64,000 bases of DNA, taken from contig JAPPAK010000007.1 in the NCBI GenBank assembly GCA_026705605.1, forward strand, positions 62,001-126,000, read 5' to 3'. The translations under genes were made by a program, and so were the position numbers. Source of the stretch: Chloroflexota bacterium. GTDB lineage: Bacteria > Chloroflexota > Dehalococcoidia > Tepidiformales > Tepidiformaceae. Below, one piece after another: positions 1-8,438 of this stretch. The notes under the pieces were generated by a model. It saw only the letters and a program-made list of their open reading frames with translations. It did not search any database and had not been told where the DNA came from. Position 1 is the stretch's first letter. Each line of letters opens with the position of its first letter.

Positions 1-126
1 GCCGGGGCGAACGACCACCACAAGGCCGAGGCCTGCTTCAAGGCGCTCGCCCGCGCCCTCGACGCCGCCACCCGCGTCGACCCCCGCCGCGGCGGCGACC
101 TCCCCTCCACCAAGGGCGCGCTCTAG
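1..126 (+). CDS. hisB: Imidazoleglycerol-phosphate dehydratase, C-terminal end (partial)
   Basis: The window opens inside a reading frame that runs to a TAG at 124-126. The visible 41 residues contain [17 protein letters not shown] and end in PSTKGAL. This is the usual HisB C-terminus: a metal-binding HHxxEA helix followed by the PSTKG tail. HisB dehydrates imidazoleglycerol phosphate in histidine synthesis in the cytoplasm. The 5' part lies outside the window. Identity rests on this short tail but the match is characteristic. Confidence 0.85.
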   Translation, partial: AGANDHHKAEACFKALARALDAATRVDPRRGGDLPSTKGAL

Positions 127-197
127 CCGTTCACGTTCGGTTGACGTCGTTTGACAGCCCGAGCGGGCGCGTTGACCATGCCCGGCGAGTCATCCGT

Positions 198-794
198 ATG
201 GCGCTCCAGGACCGCACCGCCGCCTCGCTCAGGGAGCAGTTACGCGCCGCACTCGCCACGTACGAGCCGGGCCGCACCGACCGTCGCGAGGCAACCCCCG
301 CCGCCGCCCTGCTCCTCCTCTACGAGCGCGACGACGGCATCCACCTGCTCTTCCAGGAACGCTCCCACCTGGTCGAACACCACAAGGGCGAGATCAGCTT
401 TCCCGGTGGCGCCCGCGACGAGGGTGACGGCAGCGCCGCCTTCACCGCCCTGCGCGAGACCCACGAGGAGGTCGGCGTTGCCCCCGAGGATGTCGACCTG
501 CTGGGGGAGATCGACGAGATCTGGACGCGCAGCGACTTCCGCCTGCGCCCGTTCGTCGGCTGGCTGCGCGAGTGGCCGTACACCTTCGAGTTTGCCCCCG
601 AGGAGGTTGCGTCCCTCCTTGAGGTGCCCCTTGCCCACCTCACCGACCCCGCCAACCTCGTCGACGACGTGCGCGAGATCGACGGCCGCCGGGTGGTCCT
701 CCCCTCCTACCGCTGGGGTGAGCACCTCATCTGGGGAGCGACCGCCCGCGTGCTCACGAATTTCCTTGACGTGTGTCGTACCCTCGATGACTGA
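198..794 (+). CDS. NUDIX hydrolase, CoA diphosphatase (NudL) type
   Basis: The 198-residue protein has the block FQERSHLVEHHKGEISFPGG followed by a NUDIX helix ending ALRETHEEVGV. The segment before the NUDIX box (RSxxLxxHxGxxxFPGG) is typical of the family that splits CoA into phosphopantetheine and 3',5'-ADP. The NUDIX box reads GDG where many members have GET or GES, which is also usual in this subfamily. I chose ATG 198; a TTG at 141 would add 19 residues without family support. It lies 24 bases upstream of murE on the same strand. Substrate is inferred from the motif only. Confidence 0.78.
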   Translation: MALQDRTAASLREQLRAALATYEPGRTDRREATPAAALLLLYERDDGIHLLFQERSHLVEHHKGEISFPGGARDEGDGSAAFTALRETHEEVGVAPEDVDLLGEIDEIWTRSDFRLRPFVGWLREWPYTFEFAPEEVASLLEVPLAHLTDPANLVDDVREIDGRRVVLPSYRWGEHLIWGATARVLTNFLDVCRTLDD

Positions 795-818
795 ACAGCT
801 CGGCGCCGGACGCGACCT

Positions 819-2357
819 ATGAGCGACGCTCGTGTACTTGCATCGCTCATCGAGGAGATTCCCGGCGCCGAGTTGGTGCGTGGCGACGGTGACGCCGTCA
901 TCGAGCACGTCGAGCACGACTCCCGCCGTGTCGAAACCGGGGCCCTCTTCGTCGCCGTTCCCGGCTTCAACGTCGATGGCCACGCCTTCCTCACGGATGC
1001 CCTCGATGCCGGAGCCGCCGCCGTCGTCGTCGAGCGGGGCCGGCGGGGAACCTGGCGCCACCTCCCCGGCGACCAGCCCATCGTCGCCGTCGAGGATACC
1101 CGCGCGGCGCTCGCGCAGGCCGCCGCCGCCCTCCACGGCCACCCCGGCCGCGAGCTCACCGTAATCGGCATCACCGGCACGGACGGCAAGACGACCACTG
1201 CCTACATCCTGACTGCCATCCTCGAAGCCGCCGGCGCCCGCGTCGGCCGCCTCGGCACCGTCGACGCCTACGTGCCCGGCACCGACATCGACAGCCACAC
1301 CCACCGCATGACCACCCCCGAGGCGCCCGAGGTGCAGCGTCTGCTCCGCGAGATGGTCGAGGCGGGCTGCGAGTACGCCGTCGTCGAAGCCACCAGCCAC
1401 GGCCTCGCCCTCCACCGCCTCGACGAGGTCGCCTTCGACATCGCCGTCCTCACGAACCTCACCGGGGACCACCTCGACTTCCACGAGACCTTCGAGGCCT
1501 ACCGCGAGGCCAAGGGCCAGCTCTTCGCCGCCCTCGACCACACGCCTGTCGCCCCCGGCAGGGCCGCCGTTGCCAACGCCGACGACCCCTCCGCCAGCTT
1601 TCTGCTCGGCCTCACCTCGCAGCGCGCCGTCCGCTACGGCCTTGAAACGCCCGGCGTCGATGTCACCGCTCGCCACATCGAGCTGCACGCCGACGGCAGC
1701 CAGTTCCGCCTCGCCCTCCCCGGCGCGGAGGTGGGCACGGAGATCCGCATGCCCGCCCTCTTCAACGTCGCCAACGCCCTTGCGGCCGCGGGCGCCGCCC
1801 TCGCCCTGGGCATCGAGCCCGAGGCCATCGGCCGCGGCATCGCCGCCTGTCACGGCGTGCCCGGCCGGATGGAGCGCATCGACATGGGCCAGCCGTTCAG
1901 CGTCGTCGTCGACTACGCCCACACCGGCGAATCCGTCCGCAAAGTGCTTTCCGTTCTGCGAGAGATCGCCGAGCACAGCCTCATCATCGTGGCCGGCGCC
2001 GCGGGCGAGCGCGATCCCGGACGCCGCTTCGGCGTCGGGCGCGCCGCCGCCGAAGGCGCCGATTTTGCCGTGTTCACGAACGAGGACCCGCGCGGCGAGG
2101 ATCCGGCCACCATCGTCCGCGAGATTGGCCGCCACGCCGAAGAGGCAGGACGCGTCCGTGGGCGCGACTTCATCGAGGTCGAGGACCGGCGCGAGGCCAT
2201 CGCCGCCGCGCTGGCCCGCGCCGAACCCGGCGACAGCATCGTCATCTGCGGCAAGGGCCACGAACGCTCCATCGAGCTCGGCGGCGAATCCATCCCCTGG
2301 GACGACCGCGAGGTCACGCGGGAGGAGCTCGCGAAGCTTGGCCACACCGGCGTCTGA
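819..2357 (+). CDS. murE: UDP-N-acetylmuramyl-tripeptide synthetase (MurE family)
   Basis: The 512-residue Mur ligase has an N-terminal UDP-binding domain, the ATP loop GITGTDGKTTT, the central EATSHGLALHRL and TNLTGDHLDFH blocks, a likely carbamylated lysine in AYREAKGQLF, and the C-terminal VDYAHTGES block. MurE adds the third amino acid of the peptidoglycan stem peptide in the cytoplasm. The loop that recognises the third residue reads EDPR instead of the DNPR of diaminopimelate-adding enzymes, so the amino acid added is uncertain. No other mur gene is in the window. A possible hairpin (arms 2357-2363 and 2380-2386) follows the stop. Confidence 0.88.
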   Translation: MSDARVLASLIEEIPGAELVRGDGDAVIEHVEHDSRRVETGALFVAVPGFNVDGHAFLTDALDAGAAAVVVERGRRGTWRHLPGDQPIVAVEDTRAALAQAAAALHGHPGRELTVIGITGTDGKTTTAYILTAILEAAGARVGRLGTVDAYVPGTDIDSHTHRMTTPEAPEVQRLLREMVEAGCEYAVVEATSHGLALHRLDEVAFDIAVLTNLTGDHLDFHETFEAYREAKGQLFAALDHTPVAPGRAAVANADDPSASFLLGLTSQRAVRYGLETPGVDVTARHIELHADGSQFRLALPGAEVGTEIRMPALFNVANALAAAGAALALGIEPEAIGRGIAACHGVPGRMERIDMGQPFSVVVDYAHTGESVRKVLSVLREIAEHSLIIVAGAAGERDPGRRFGVGRAAAEGADFAVFTNEDPRGEDPATIVREIGRHAEEAGRVRGRDFIEVEDRREAIAAALARAEPGDSIVICGKGHERSIELGGESIPWDDREVTREELAKLGHTGV

Positions 2358-2389
2358 GGCGGGCAAGTTTCGCCTAGCCCCCGCCTTCG

Positions 2390-2395
2390 TATACT
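2390..2395 (+). promoter_or_regulatory. Candidate -10 box (TATACT)
   Basis: TATACT lies in the short gap after murE and about 50 bases before the cyclophilin start. No clear -35 box is visible. It fits the TANANT pattern seen at other gene starts in this window. Confidence 0.35.
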
Positions 2396-2445
2396 CGCAG
2401 CCGCAGCAATGACGCGAGTAGCACGATCGCTCACCGAGGCCCGCC

Positions 2446-3360
2446 TTGCCCCCTAACCGACGCCGCCAGCAGCACCGGGGCCAGCGTCAGCGCCGCCAGC
2501 GCCGCTACGTCAGCGGCGGCCAGGGCCAGTCCTTCAAGCCCGGCTTCCCCATGAACCTGTTCACCGGGCGGGCGGCGCTCGCCACGTTCGCAGCGGTTGG
2601 CGTCGTGCTCATGGTTGCCGGCATCGCACTCGCGGCGTTCTTGCCCAACACGGGCGGCGATGCCGACATCGACGAGATCCCCACCGCCCCCGCCGCCGAG
2701 GAGACCGCAGCCGCCGAGCCGGACGAGGAGGAAGACGCCGCCGACGTCATCGTGCGCAACTACCCGGCTGCCGACTTCGTCATCGAGCCCGACTTCGAGC
2801 TCTATACGGCCACCATCTCCACCGCGAAGGGTGACATCGTCATCGAGCTCTTCGCCGACACCGCCCCCAACACCGTCAACAGCTTCGTCTTCCTTGCCGA
2901 GAACCGCTTCTTCGACGGCCTCGTCTTCCACCGCGTCGTCGAGAACTTCGTCATCCAGGGCGGCGACCCCCTCGGTACCGGACGGGGCGGTCCCGGCTAC
3001 ATTACCGGCGACGAGCCCAACGAGATTCGCAACGAGGCTGGCACGATCGCGATGGCGAAGGGCGCGGGCCAGCCATACTTCGGCAGCCAGTTCTTCATCA
3101 ACCTGAAGCACAATGTCGCTCTTGATTTCGATACCGACAGGGGAGACCGTTTCTACCCCTTCGGGCGCGTCATCGAGGGCATGGAAGTCGTCAACGCCAT
3201 CGTTGAAGGCGACGTCATGGAGTCCGTCACCATCACCCGCGCTCCCAACCCCGACGCGCCCACGCCCACGCCCGAGGCCGAGGAAGGCGCCGAGAGTGAC
3301 GAAGAGGGTGAGGAAGACGCCGAAGGCGAAGAAGCCGGGGACGAGGACGCCGGGAACTAG
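2446..3360 (+). CDS. Membrane-anchored cyclophilin-type peptidyl-prolyl isomerase
   Basis: The 304-residue protein has a basic Q/R-rich N-terminus, one membrane segment at about residues 43-68, then a cyclophilin domain with the signature FHRVVENFVIQGGDP, and an acidic Glu/Asp/Ala tail of about 45 residues. The domain probably faces outward and speeds proline isomerisation in exported proteins. The TTG start at 2446 is preceded by GAGG with six to seven bases of spacing; an ATG at 2551 would start just before the membrane segment. The stop TAG overlaps the stop of the convergent CoA-transferase within one CTAG. Some catalytic residues of classical cyclophilins may be missing; I did not check each one. 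Confidence 0.85.
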   Translation: MPPNRRRQQHRGQRQRRQRRYVSGGQGQSFKPGFPMNLFTGRAALATFAAVGVVLMVAGIALAAFLPNTGGDADIDEIPTAPAAEETAAAEPDEEEDAADVIVRNYPAADFVIEPDFELYTATISTAKGDIVIELFADTAPNTVNSFVFLAENRFFDGLVFHRVVENFVIQGGDPLGTGRGGPGYITGDEPNEIRNEAGTIAMAKGAGQPYFGSQFFINLKHNVALDFDTDRGDRFYPFGRVIEGMEVVNAIVEGDVMESVTITRAPNPDAPTPTPEAEEGAESDEEGEEDAEGEEAGDEDAGN

Positions 3361-4598
3361 GTGTGTGACTGCACGTTCGGTTCGTCGGCGGTGACCCCGT
3401 CGGCATAGAGCCGCGCGATCGTCTCCTCGTCCAGCCCCAGCAGGTCACGGAACACGTAGCTGTTGTGTTCGGCGAAGCCGGGCGCCGGGATGCGGGCGTG
3501 TCCGGGGGTGCGCGGCAGCTTCCAGGGGGGCGTCTCGACCTCCCATGCGCCCGCGTCGGGGTGTACCTGCTCCGACCACGCCCCCCGCGCTCGCAACTGT
3601 GGGTCGCTCATCACCTCGGGAATCGTCAGCACCGCGCCCGCGGGCACCCCGTGGCGCTGCAGGATGTGCATCGCCTCGTAGTGTCCCCACGTCGAGGTCC
3701 ACTCCTCGATGATCGCGTTCAACTCCTGCTCGTTCGCCTTGCGCGCCGCCACCGTGGCGAAGCGCTCGTCCTCGGCCAGTTCCTCCCGCTGCATGGCCCG
3801 GCAGAGCCCCGCGAACTGCTCGTCGTTCTCGCACGCGATCGTGATCCAGCGGTCCTCGCCGCCGCTCCGGTAGACGCCGTGCGGCGCGAAGTGCGGGTGG
3901 GTGTTGCCCGCCGGCGCGCGCAGCTCGCGGTTCATGCTGTAGTCGACCAGGTACTCGCCCACGAAGCCCGTCAGGTTCTCGCGCTGGGCCAGGTCGATGT
4001 GCACGCCCTCGCCCGTGCGGTTGCGCTGGCGCAGCCCCAGCGCGACAGCCGCCGGCACCGCCAGTCCCGCCGTCGGATCACCGTAGCTGAAGCCGGTCTT
4101 CAGCGGTTCCCCGCCCTCATACCCCGAGACGGAGACGAGCCCGGCCAGCTGCTCGACGTTCGTCCCGTAGGTTACGTAATGCGCTTCCGGGCCGGTCTTG
4201 CCGTGACCGGGCATCGACACGTACACGATGCGCGGGTTCACCGCCCGCACCTCCTCGAAGCTCAGTCCGAGGTTGTCCATCACGTTCGCGCGGTAGTTCT
4301 CGACCAGCACGTCGCTCTTCGCCAGCAGCTGCAGCAGCAGGTCGCGCCCCGCCTCCTGCCGCAGGTCGATCGCCGCGGAGTACTTGTTGCGGTTGTTGTG
4401 GTTGAAGTAGGCGGCGCGGTTGTACCAGCGGTCCACAGTCCGCGGGATGCCGCCCAGCCCCCGCAGCAGGTCCCACTGTCCCGGCCCCTCGACCTTGATG
4501 ACCTCCGCCCCGTAGTCGCCCAGGAGCCGCGTGCCGAACGGCCCCGCCCATACCATCGTCAGGTCGACAACGCGGATGCCCGCGAGCGGCGCCTTCAT
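3357..4598 (-). CDS. CoA-transferase family III (CaiB/BaiF)
   Basis: The 413-residue protein opens with PLAGIRVVDLTMVWAGPFGT and carries GDYGAEVIKVEGP and NRNKYSAAIDLR, all typical of family III CoA-transferases, which move CoA between carboxylic acids. The catalytic-region motif reads GEGVHIDLAQRENL, placing Glu where formyl-CoA transferase has its catalytic Asp (aligned by eye). The ATG at 4598 overlaps the stop of the upstream unknown gene by four bases (ATGA), so the two are probably translationally coupled. It is the last gene of the minus-strand cluster. Substrate unknown. Confidence 0.88.
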   Translation of the reverse strand: MKAPLAGIRVVDLTMVWAGPFGTRLLGDYGAEVIKVEGPGQWDLLRGLGGIPRTVDRWYNRAAYFNHNNRNKYSAAIDLRQEAGRDLLLQLLAKSDVLVENYRANVMDNLGLSFEEVRAVNPRIVYVSMPGHGKTGPEAHYVTYGTNVEQLAGLVSVSGYEGGEPLKTGFSYGDPTAGLAVPAAVALGLRQRNRTGEGVHIDLAQRENLTGFVGEYLVDYSMNRELRAPAGNTHPHFAPHGVYRSGGEDRWITIACENDEQFAGLCRAMQREELAEDERFATVAARKANEQELNAIIEEWTSTWGHYEAMHILQRHGVPAGAVLTIPEVMSDPQLRARGAWSEQVHPDAGAWEVETPPWKLPRTPGHARIPAPGFAEHNSYVFRDLLGLDEETIARLYADGVTADEPNVQSHT

Positions 4599-5062
4599 GC
4601 CGACCCTCCCGGTCGTGCGAGGCTGGGCGGTCCCTCCCAGCGCTTCCCGCTGTCCAGCTCGACCCGAAGCATCGTGCCCGTCGTCTCGACCGTACCCGCC
4701 ACCCAGTCGTCCGGCGGCGGAAAGGCGACGCGCTTCGGAACCATGATGCGCGCCCCCGCCGGAAACTCCGCCGAGGCCGCGATCTCCAGCGTCTCCGTGC
4801 GCTGCCCGATCGCGCGGGCGAGTGCCTGCAACTCCGCGAAGTCCTTCGTGCGTTCGACCAGCCTGCGCGCGTCCCGCTCTCGCGCGGGCGATGCCGGGGG
4901 CGGCTCCTCCGCCGGTGCGGGGATGGCGTCCTCTCCACCCTGCGCCATCGCCTGCGCGACGAAGCGCTTCGTCCTGCGCGCCACGACCGCCAGCAGCTCG
5001 TGCAGCAGCACCGGGTCGTCGCACTGCTCGAAGAACGCCACCGCCCGTGCGAGGTCGCTCAT
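4595..5062 (-). CDS. Unknown protein between two CoA-transferases
   Basis: I do not recognise this 155-residue protein. Residues 1-50 look helical (MSDLARAVAFFEQCDDPVLL...), then comes a Pro/Glu/Ala-rich linker and a second helical stretch. The last 50 residues look like a small beta domain (FPAGARIMVPKRVAFPPPDD followed by WVAGTVETTGTMLRVEL). It overlaps both CoA-transferase genes by four bases (ATGA at each end), which strongly supports co-translation and a shared job, perhaps as a partner or regulator of the transferases. That role is inference from position only. Confidence 0.75.
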   Translation of the reverse strand: MSDLARAVAFFEQCDDPVLLHELLAVVARRTKRFVAQAMAQGGEDAIPAPAEEPPPASPARERDARRLVERTKDFAELQALARAIGQRTETLEIAASAEFPAGARIMVPKRVAFPPPDDWVAGTVETTGTMLRVELDSGKRWEGPPSLARPGGSA

Positions 5063-6243
5063 GCCGGCGCCCCCGCGGCGGCGGCGATTTCTGACTCCGA
5101 CAGGCCGGCTTCCGCCAGCACTGCCTGCGTGTCCGCCCCCAGCAGCGGGGCCGGGCCGTCCCGCCAGGCATCCGGACCCATCCACCACGGCGGACCCGGG
5201 TACGAGGCCTCCCCCGCGACCGGGTGCTCGATGCGCCGCAGGAAGCCGCGCGCCTCAAGCTGCGGGCTCTCCAGAAGGTCCTCCATCGTGTGGATAAACG
5301 TGATCGGCGCCCGGAACTCCCCGCCGAGCGCGTACGCCTCCTTCTTCCGCATCCCCGCCGCCCACGCGATCACCTCCGCCATCAGGACGTCGTCGTGCTC
5401 GCGCCGCGACTCGGCAGTCGCGAAGCGCTCGTCCTCGAGCCACTCCGGGTGGCCCGTCGCCTCAGCGAACGGCGGCCAGTTGCGCGCCATCACGTGCACG
5501 CCAACCTGCCCGTCGAGGCAGGGGTAGACGCCCATGAAGCTCGACATCAGGTTCCCCCGGCGCTGCCCCAGCCAGAGGCCGTTGTACGAGTAGAACGGCA
5601 CGCCCGCCTCGAGGATCGGCGCCATGCAGTGCTGCACGCTGATGTCGACGTGCTGCCCCTCCCCGTCGCGCTCCGCCGCCAGCAGGGCGAGGTTCGCCGC
5701 CGAGAAGGCGTTCAGGCCGCCCTGGTAGTCGGCCTGGTAGCCCCCGTTCTTGACCGGCGGCTTGTCCGGATCGCCCGTCAGGAACATCTGCCCGCCCATG
5801 GCGAAGGCGATCAGGTTGTTCGAGCGGTACTCCGCGTACGGACCCTCCTGCCCGTAGGCCGTGATCGAGACCAGCACGAGCCGCGGGTTCACCGGCCGCA
5901 GGCGCTCGTAGTCGAGCCCGAGAGCGCGGGCGTCGCTCGGGCGGTAGTTCTCGATGATGACGTCGGCGTCGGCCGCCAGCCGCAGGAAGGCGTCACGCCC
6001 TGCCTGCGAGCCCAGGTCGAGCTCGACCGACCGCTTGCTCGTGTTCAGGTAGAGGAACAGCGCGCTCGTCTCGGGGTCCGGGACGCCGTCCTTGAAGGGG
6101 CCGTGCGCCCGGGAGATATCGCCCCCCGGCGGCTCGACCTTGATGACCTCCGCGCCGTAGCCCGCGAACAGGCGCCCGCAGTAGGGCGCAGAGACAAACG
6201 TGCCCACCTCCAGCACGCGGATGCCTTCCAGTGGGAGGGGCAT
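5059..6243 (-). CDS. CoA-transferase family III (CaiB/BaiF)
   Basis: The 394-residue protein begins PLEGIRVLEVGTFVSAPYCG and has GYGAEVIKVEPPGGD and the block IIENYRPSDARALGLDY. The catalytic-region motif is GEGQHVDISVQHCM, with His where formyl-CoA transferase has its catalytic Asp (aligned by eye). It may therefore be a non-catalytic partner of the other transferase at 3357-4598, or use another residue. The pair with a small protein between suggests a heteromeric CoA-transferase or acyl-CoA step in degradation of an organic acid. Its stop overlaps the start of the unknown gene by four bases. Confidence 0.88.
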   Translation of the reverse strand: MPLPLEGIRVLEVGTFVSAPYCGRLFAGYGAEVIKVEPPGGDISRAHGPFKDGVPDPETSALFLYLNTSKRSVELDLGSQAGRDAFLRLAADADVIIENYRPSDARALGLDYERLRPVNPRLVLVSITAYGQEGPYAEYRSNNLIAFAMGGQMFLTGDPDKPPVKNGGYQADYQGGLNAFSAANLALLAAERDGEGQHVDISVQHCMAPILEAGVPFYSYNGLWLGQRRGNLMSSFMGVYPCLDGQVGVHVMARNWPPFAEATGHPEWLEDERFATAESRREHDDVLMAEVIAWAAGMRKKEAYALGGEFRAPITFIHTMEDLLESPQLEARGFLRRIEHPVAGEASYPGPPWWMGPDAWRDGPAPLLGADTQAVLAEAGLSESEIAAAAGAPA

Positions 6244-6253
6244 GGTGTTGGGC

Positions 6254-6679
6254 CTACGGTCGCGAGGGGATCTCGACCTGCACGTTCCCGCGCACGGTGG
6301 GCTGGTCGTCCGCCAGCGTCACCACCTCGAGCTCGACGACGTTGACGCCGTCCTCCTGGCGCTTGTCGACCACCCGGCCCGCGAGCGTCAGCGGCCTGCC
6401 CGCGATGTCGGGGCGCCGGAACGCGACGCGCACGCTGCGCAGGTTCGCCTCCGAACCGGCCCACATCCCGACGTAGTTCGTGATCCACGAGAGCTTGAGC
6501 AGGCCCGGCACGAGCGCGCCCCCGAAGCCCATGCGCCGCCCCGCCTCGGCGTCGCCGAACGCGGGGTTGGTGGGGTTGTCGCGCCCGAAGAACTCGACCG
6601 CCTTGTCTTCTGTCGGGAGCTGCTCGCGAGGCTCCAGTTCGTCGTCGGTGGCGATGTCCTCGTAGTAAAGCTGGCTCAT
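6254..6679 (-). CDS. MaoC-like hot-dog dehydratase subunit
   Basis: The 141-residue protein has a single hot-dog domain: an N-terminal YYEDIATDDELEP, a DNPTNPAFGDAEAGRRMGFGG segment in the place of the MaoC hydratase motif, and a C-terminal beta sheet. Such proteins hydrate or dehydrate enoyl-CoA esters, often as half of a pair. The FAS1-type partner ends two bases upstream, matching the two-subunit hydratases of fatty acid and steroid side-chain metabolism. Substrate unknown. Confidence 0.72.
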   Translation of the reverse strand: MSQLYYEDIATDDELEPREQLPTEDKAVEFFGRDNPTNPAFGDAEAGRRMGFGGALVPGLLKLSWITNYVGMWAGSEANLRSVRVAFRRPDIAGRPLTLAGRVVDKRQEDGVNVVELEVVTLADDQPTVRGNVQVEIPSRP

Positions 6680-6681
6680 GG

Positions 6682-7131
6682 CTAGGACTCCGGCCGGTCG
6701 AACTGCGTAATGGTGCGCAGCGAGGCGGCCGCCTCCTCACCGGCGCTGTTCAGGTACGAGGTCTGGAACATCACGAGCACGCTGTAGCCGTAACGCCCCC
6801 CGAGCCGGTCGCGCACGTCGATCAGCTGCGTCACCGCCTGCAGCGGCTCCTCCAGCTTGATCGGCTGGCTGAACTTCCACTCCGTCTGCGTCAGGATGCC
6901 GCTGGAGAGCACCTGTGGCGAGAGCTCTGCCGGCAGTCGCGGTTCCAACATCGCGAGGATGTACGGCGGCGCGACGCCGGTGCCGTCCGCCCAGCGCGGG
7001 TCCGTATCGCCCAGCAGGTCGCGCATGCGCTGCGCGTCCGCCGTCTTCGGCACGACCTCGATGGGGTCGCTCCGCTGCCCGATCATGGCGCGGTGTTCGT
7101 CGGTGATCTTGCTCTCGGTTACGTCAGCCAC
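6682..7131 (-). CDS. FAS1-type/MaoC N-terminal dehydratase subunit
   Basis: The 149-residue protein matches the hot-dog half called FAS1-like dehydratase or MaoC N-terminal: IGQRSDPIEVVPKTADAQRM, GVAPPYILAMLEPRLP, and LGGRYGYSVLVMFQTSYLNS. With the MaoC protein two bases downstream it should form one hydratase. GTG 7131 is preceded by GAGGAG at proper spacing; an ATG at 7158 would add nine residues upstream of that site. A possible -10 TATTCT sits 15-20 bases upstream of the GTG, so this may begin a transcript. Confidence 0.72.
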   Translation of the reverse strand: MADVTESKITDEHRAMIGQRSDPIEVVPKTADAQRMRDLLGDTDPRWADGTGVAPPYILAMLEPRLPAELSPQVLSSGILTQTEWKFSQPIKLEEPLQAVTQLIDVRDRLGGRYGYSVLVMFQTSYLNSAGEEAAASLRTITQFDRPES

Positions 7132-7195
7132 GGTTGCTCCTCGGCGGGAGAATAGCACGCTGCTCCGCGGGGGCGCGGAGCCGGAAAAGGACAGG

Positions 7196-7867
7196 CTAGC
7201 GGGGCAGCCCGACCAGGACCTCGTCGTTCTCGATGCGGACGGGGTAGGTCTGGATGTCCTCCGCGCCCATGTTCCAGAAGAACAGCTTCGACTGGAATGC
7301 CCCGAGGAACGGATGGTTCGAGTTGAACTCGCTACTGAACGGTTGGCGAACGACGCTGCCGTTCGAGACGTCGAAGCGCGCCCCGTGGAAGGGGCACATC
7401 ACGCAACCGTCCCGAACCGGCTCCGCCTTGATCGGCGCGCCCGGGAAGCTGCCCAGCGGAAGCCGTGCATGGGGACACAGCGCCGCCATTGCGTTCACCT
7501 CTTCGCCCTGCCGCACGATCGCCACCCGCAGGCTGCGAAGCCGCACCTCCGTGGCGATACCGTCGGGGAAGCTGCGGAGGGGACCCGCGTTCGCCCATTC
7601 CTTCATGCGGTCGTGCGAGATGATGCTGCTTGCCTTGATCGGAAGCGGCGGATCGAGGCCCATCAGTGGCATCGCCACGATCTGCATCAGTCCACCCGAG
7701 ATCAGGCCGGCAATCAGCAGGAAGATGCCGACGGCAAGCCCGCTGGAGACGGTTTCGGCGTCGCCTGGAGCAACGATCAGGATGATGCCGCTCACGATGA
7801 GGGCGATCGTCGCGATCCCCCACGTCCCGAGGACCGAGACTCCGACCAGCGCCAGCGCTACCGACAC
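7196..7867 (-). CDS. Membrane-anchored Rieske [2Fe-2S] protein
   Basis: The 223-residue protein has two hydrophobic segments in the first 70 residues (about 5-30 and 44-66) and a C-terminal Rieske domain with CPHARLPLG and CPFHGARFD, giving the C-x-H and C-x2-H ligand pairs. It should carry electrons at the membrane. The nearby flavin reductase suggests an electron-transfer role in an oxygenase or dehydrogenase step. It lacks an oxygenase catalytic domain. The start is GTG 7867. Confidence 0.8.
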   Translation of the reverse strand: MSVALALVGVSVLGTWGIATIALIVSGIILIVAPGDAETVSSGLAVGIFLLIAGLISGGLMQIVAMPLMGLDPPLPIKASSIISHDRMKEWANAGPLRSFPDGIATEVRLRSLRVAIVRQGEEVNAMAALCPHARLPLGSFPGAPIKAEPVRDGCVMCPFHGARFDVSNGSVVRQPFSSEFNSNHPFLGAFQSKLFFWNMGAEDIQTYPVRIENDEVLVGLPR

Positions 7868-7947
7868 GACCTACCCTCCCCGGAAGCGGATCGTACGCGT
7901 CTGCCCGCGCCTGTGCAAAGTATCACGAACGCCCGGATCGCCCCGTC

Positions 7948-8433
7948 TCAGTCGAGCCCGTGGTAGCCGCGCCGGAAGTACATCAGCGGCTCCTTGTCCG
8001 GGTCGGAGGCGGCTCCCACCACGCGTCCCAGGGCGATCACATGGTCGCCGCCGGGCACCACCGCCTCGAGCTCGCAGTCGAGGTGCGCGATGGCGCCGGA
8101 CACGATCGGGCAGCCCGTCTGGTCGGTGAATGTGTCGAAGCCGTCCAGTTCCGGTCCCGGGTCACGGCCCGAGATCGCGAAGTGGTTGGAGATGTCGTCC
8201 TGGCCAGTCGCCAGCACGCTCACCGCGAACTTCCCGGAGGCTGGCACCATGCGTTCCAGGTGATTCCCGTTCTGGATGCAGACCAGCACCAGCAGCGGGT
8301 CCATCGAGAGGGTCGAGAAGCTCGAGGCGGTGATGCCGTACACCTGCCCCTCGTGCTCCGTCGTCAGGACCGTGACGCCTGAAGCCCAGGAAGCGAGTGC
8401 GTCTTTGAAGGTGTCAGCGTCAACTGGCGACAT
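7948..8433 (-). CDS. Flavin reductase-like FMN-binding protein
   Basis: The 161-residue protein is a split-barrel flavin reductase: FKDALASWASGVTVLTT, GITASSFSTLSMDPLLVLVC, FAVSVLATGQDDISNHFA, and HVIALGRVV near the end. These proteins reduce FMN or FAD with NAD(P)H and feed reduced flavin to a monooxygenase. It starts five bases after the muconolactone-isomerase-like gene, so the two are likely co-transcribed. No partner monooxygenase lies directly beside it. Confidence 0.85.
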   Translation of the reverse strand: MSPVDADTFKDALASWASGVTVLTTEHEGQVYGITASSFSTLSMDPLLVLVCIQNGNHLERMVPASGKFAVSVLATGQDDISNHFAISGRDPGPELDGFDTFTDQTGCPIVSGAIAHLDCELEAVVPGGDHVIALGRVVGAASDPDKEPLMYFRRGYHGLD

Positions 8434-8438
8434 CGGCG

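Noticed and set aside
240-2366. A 708-codon minus-strand frame opposite the NUDIX and murE genes
   Set aside because: It has no domain and covers two well-supported genes.
2357-2386. Terminator after murE
   Set aside because: The seven-base stem has a long loop and no U-run, so it was kept only as a possible hairpin in the murE note.
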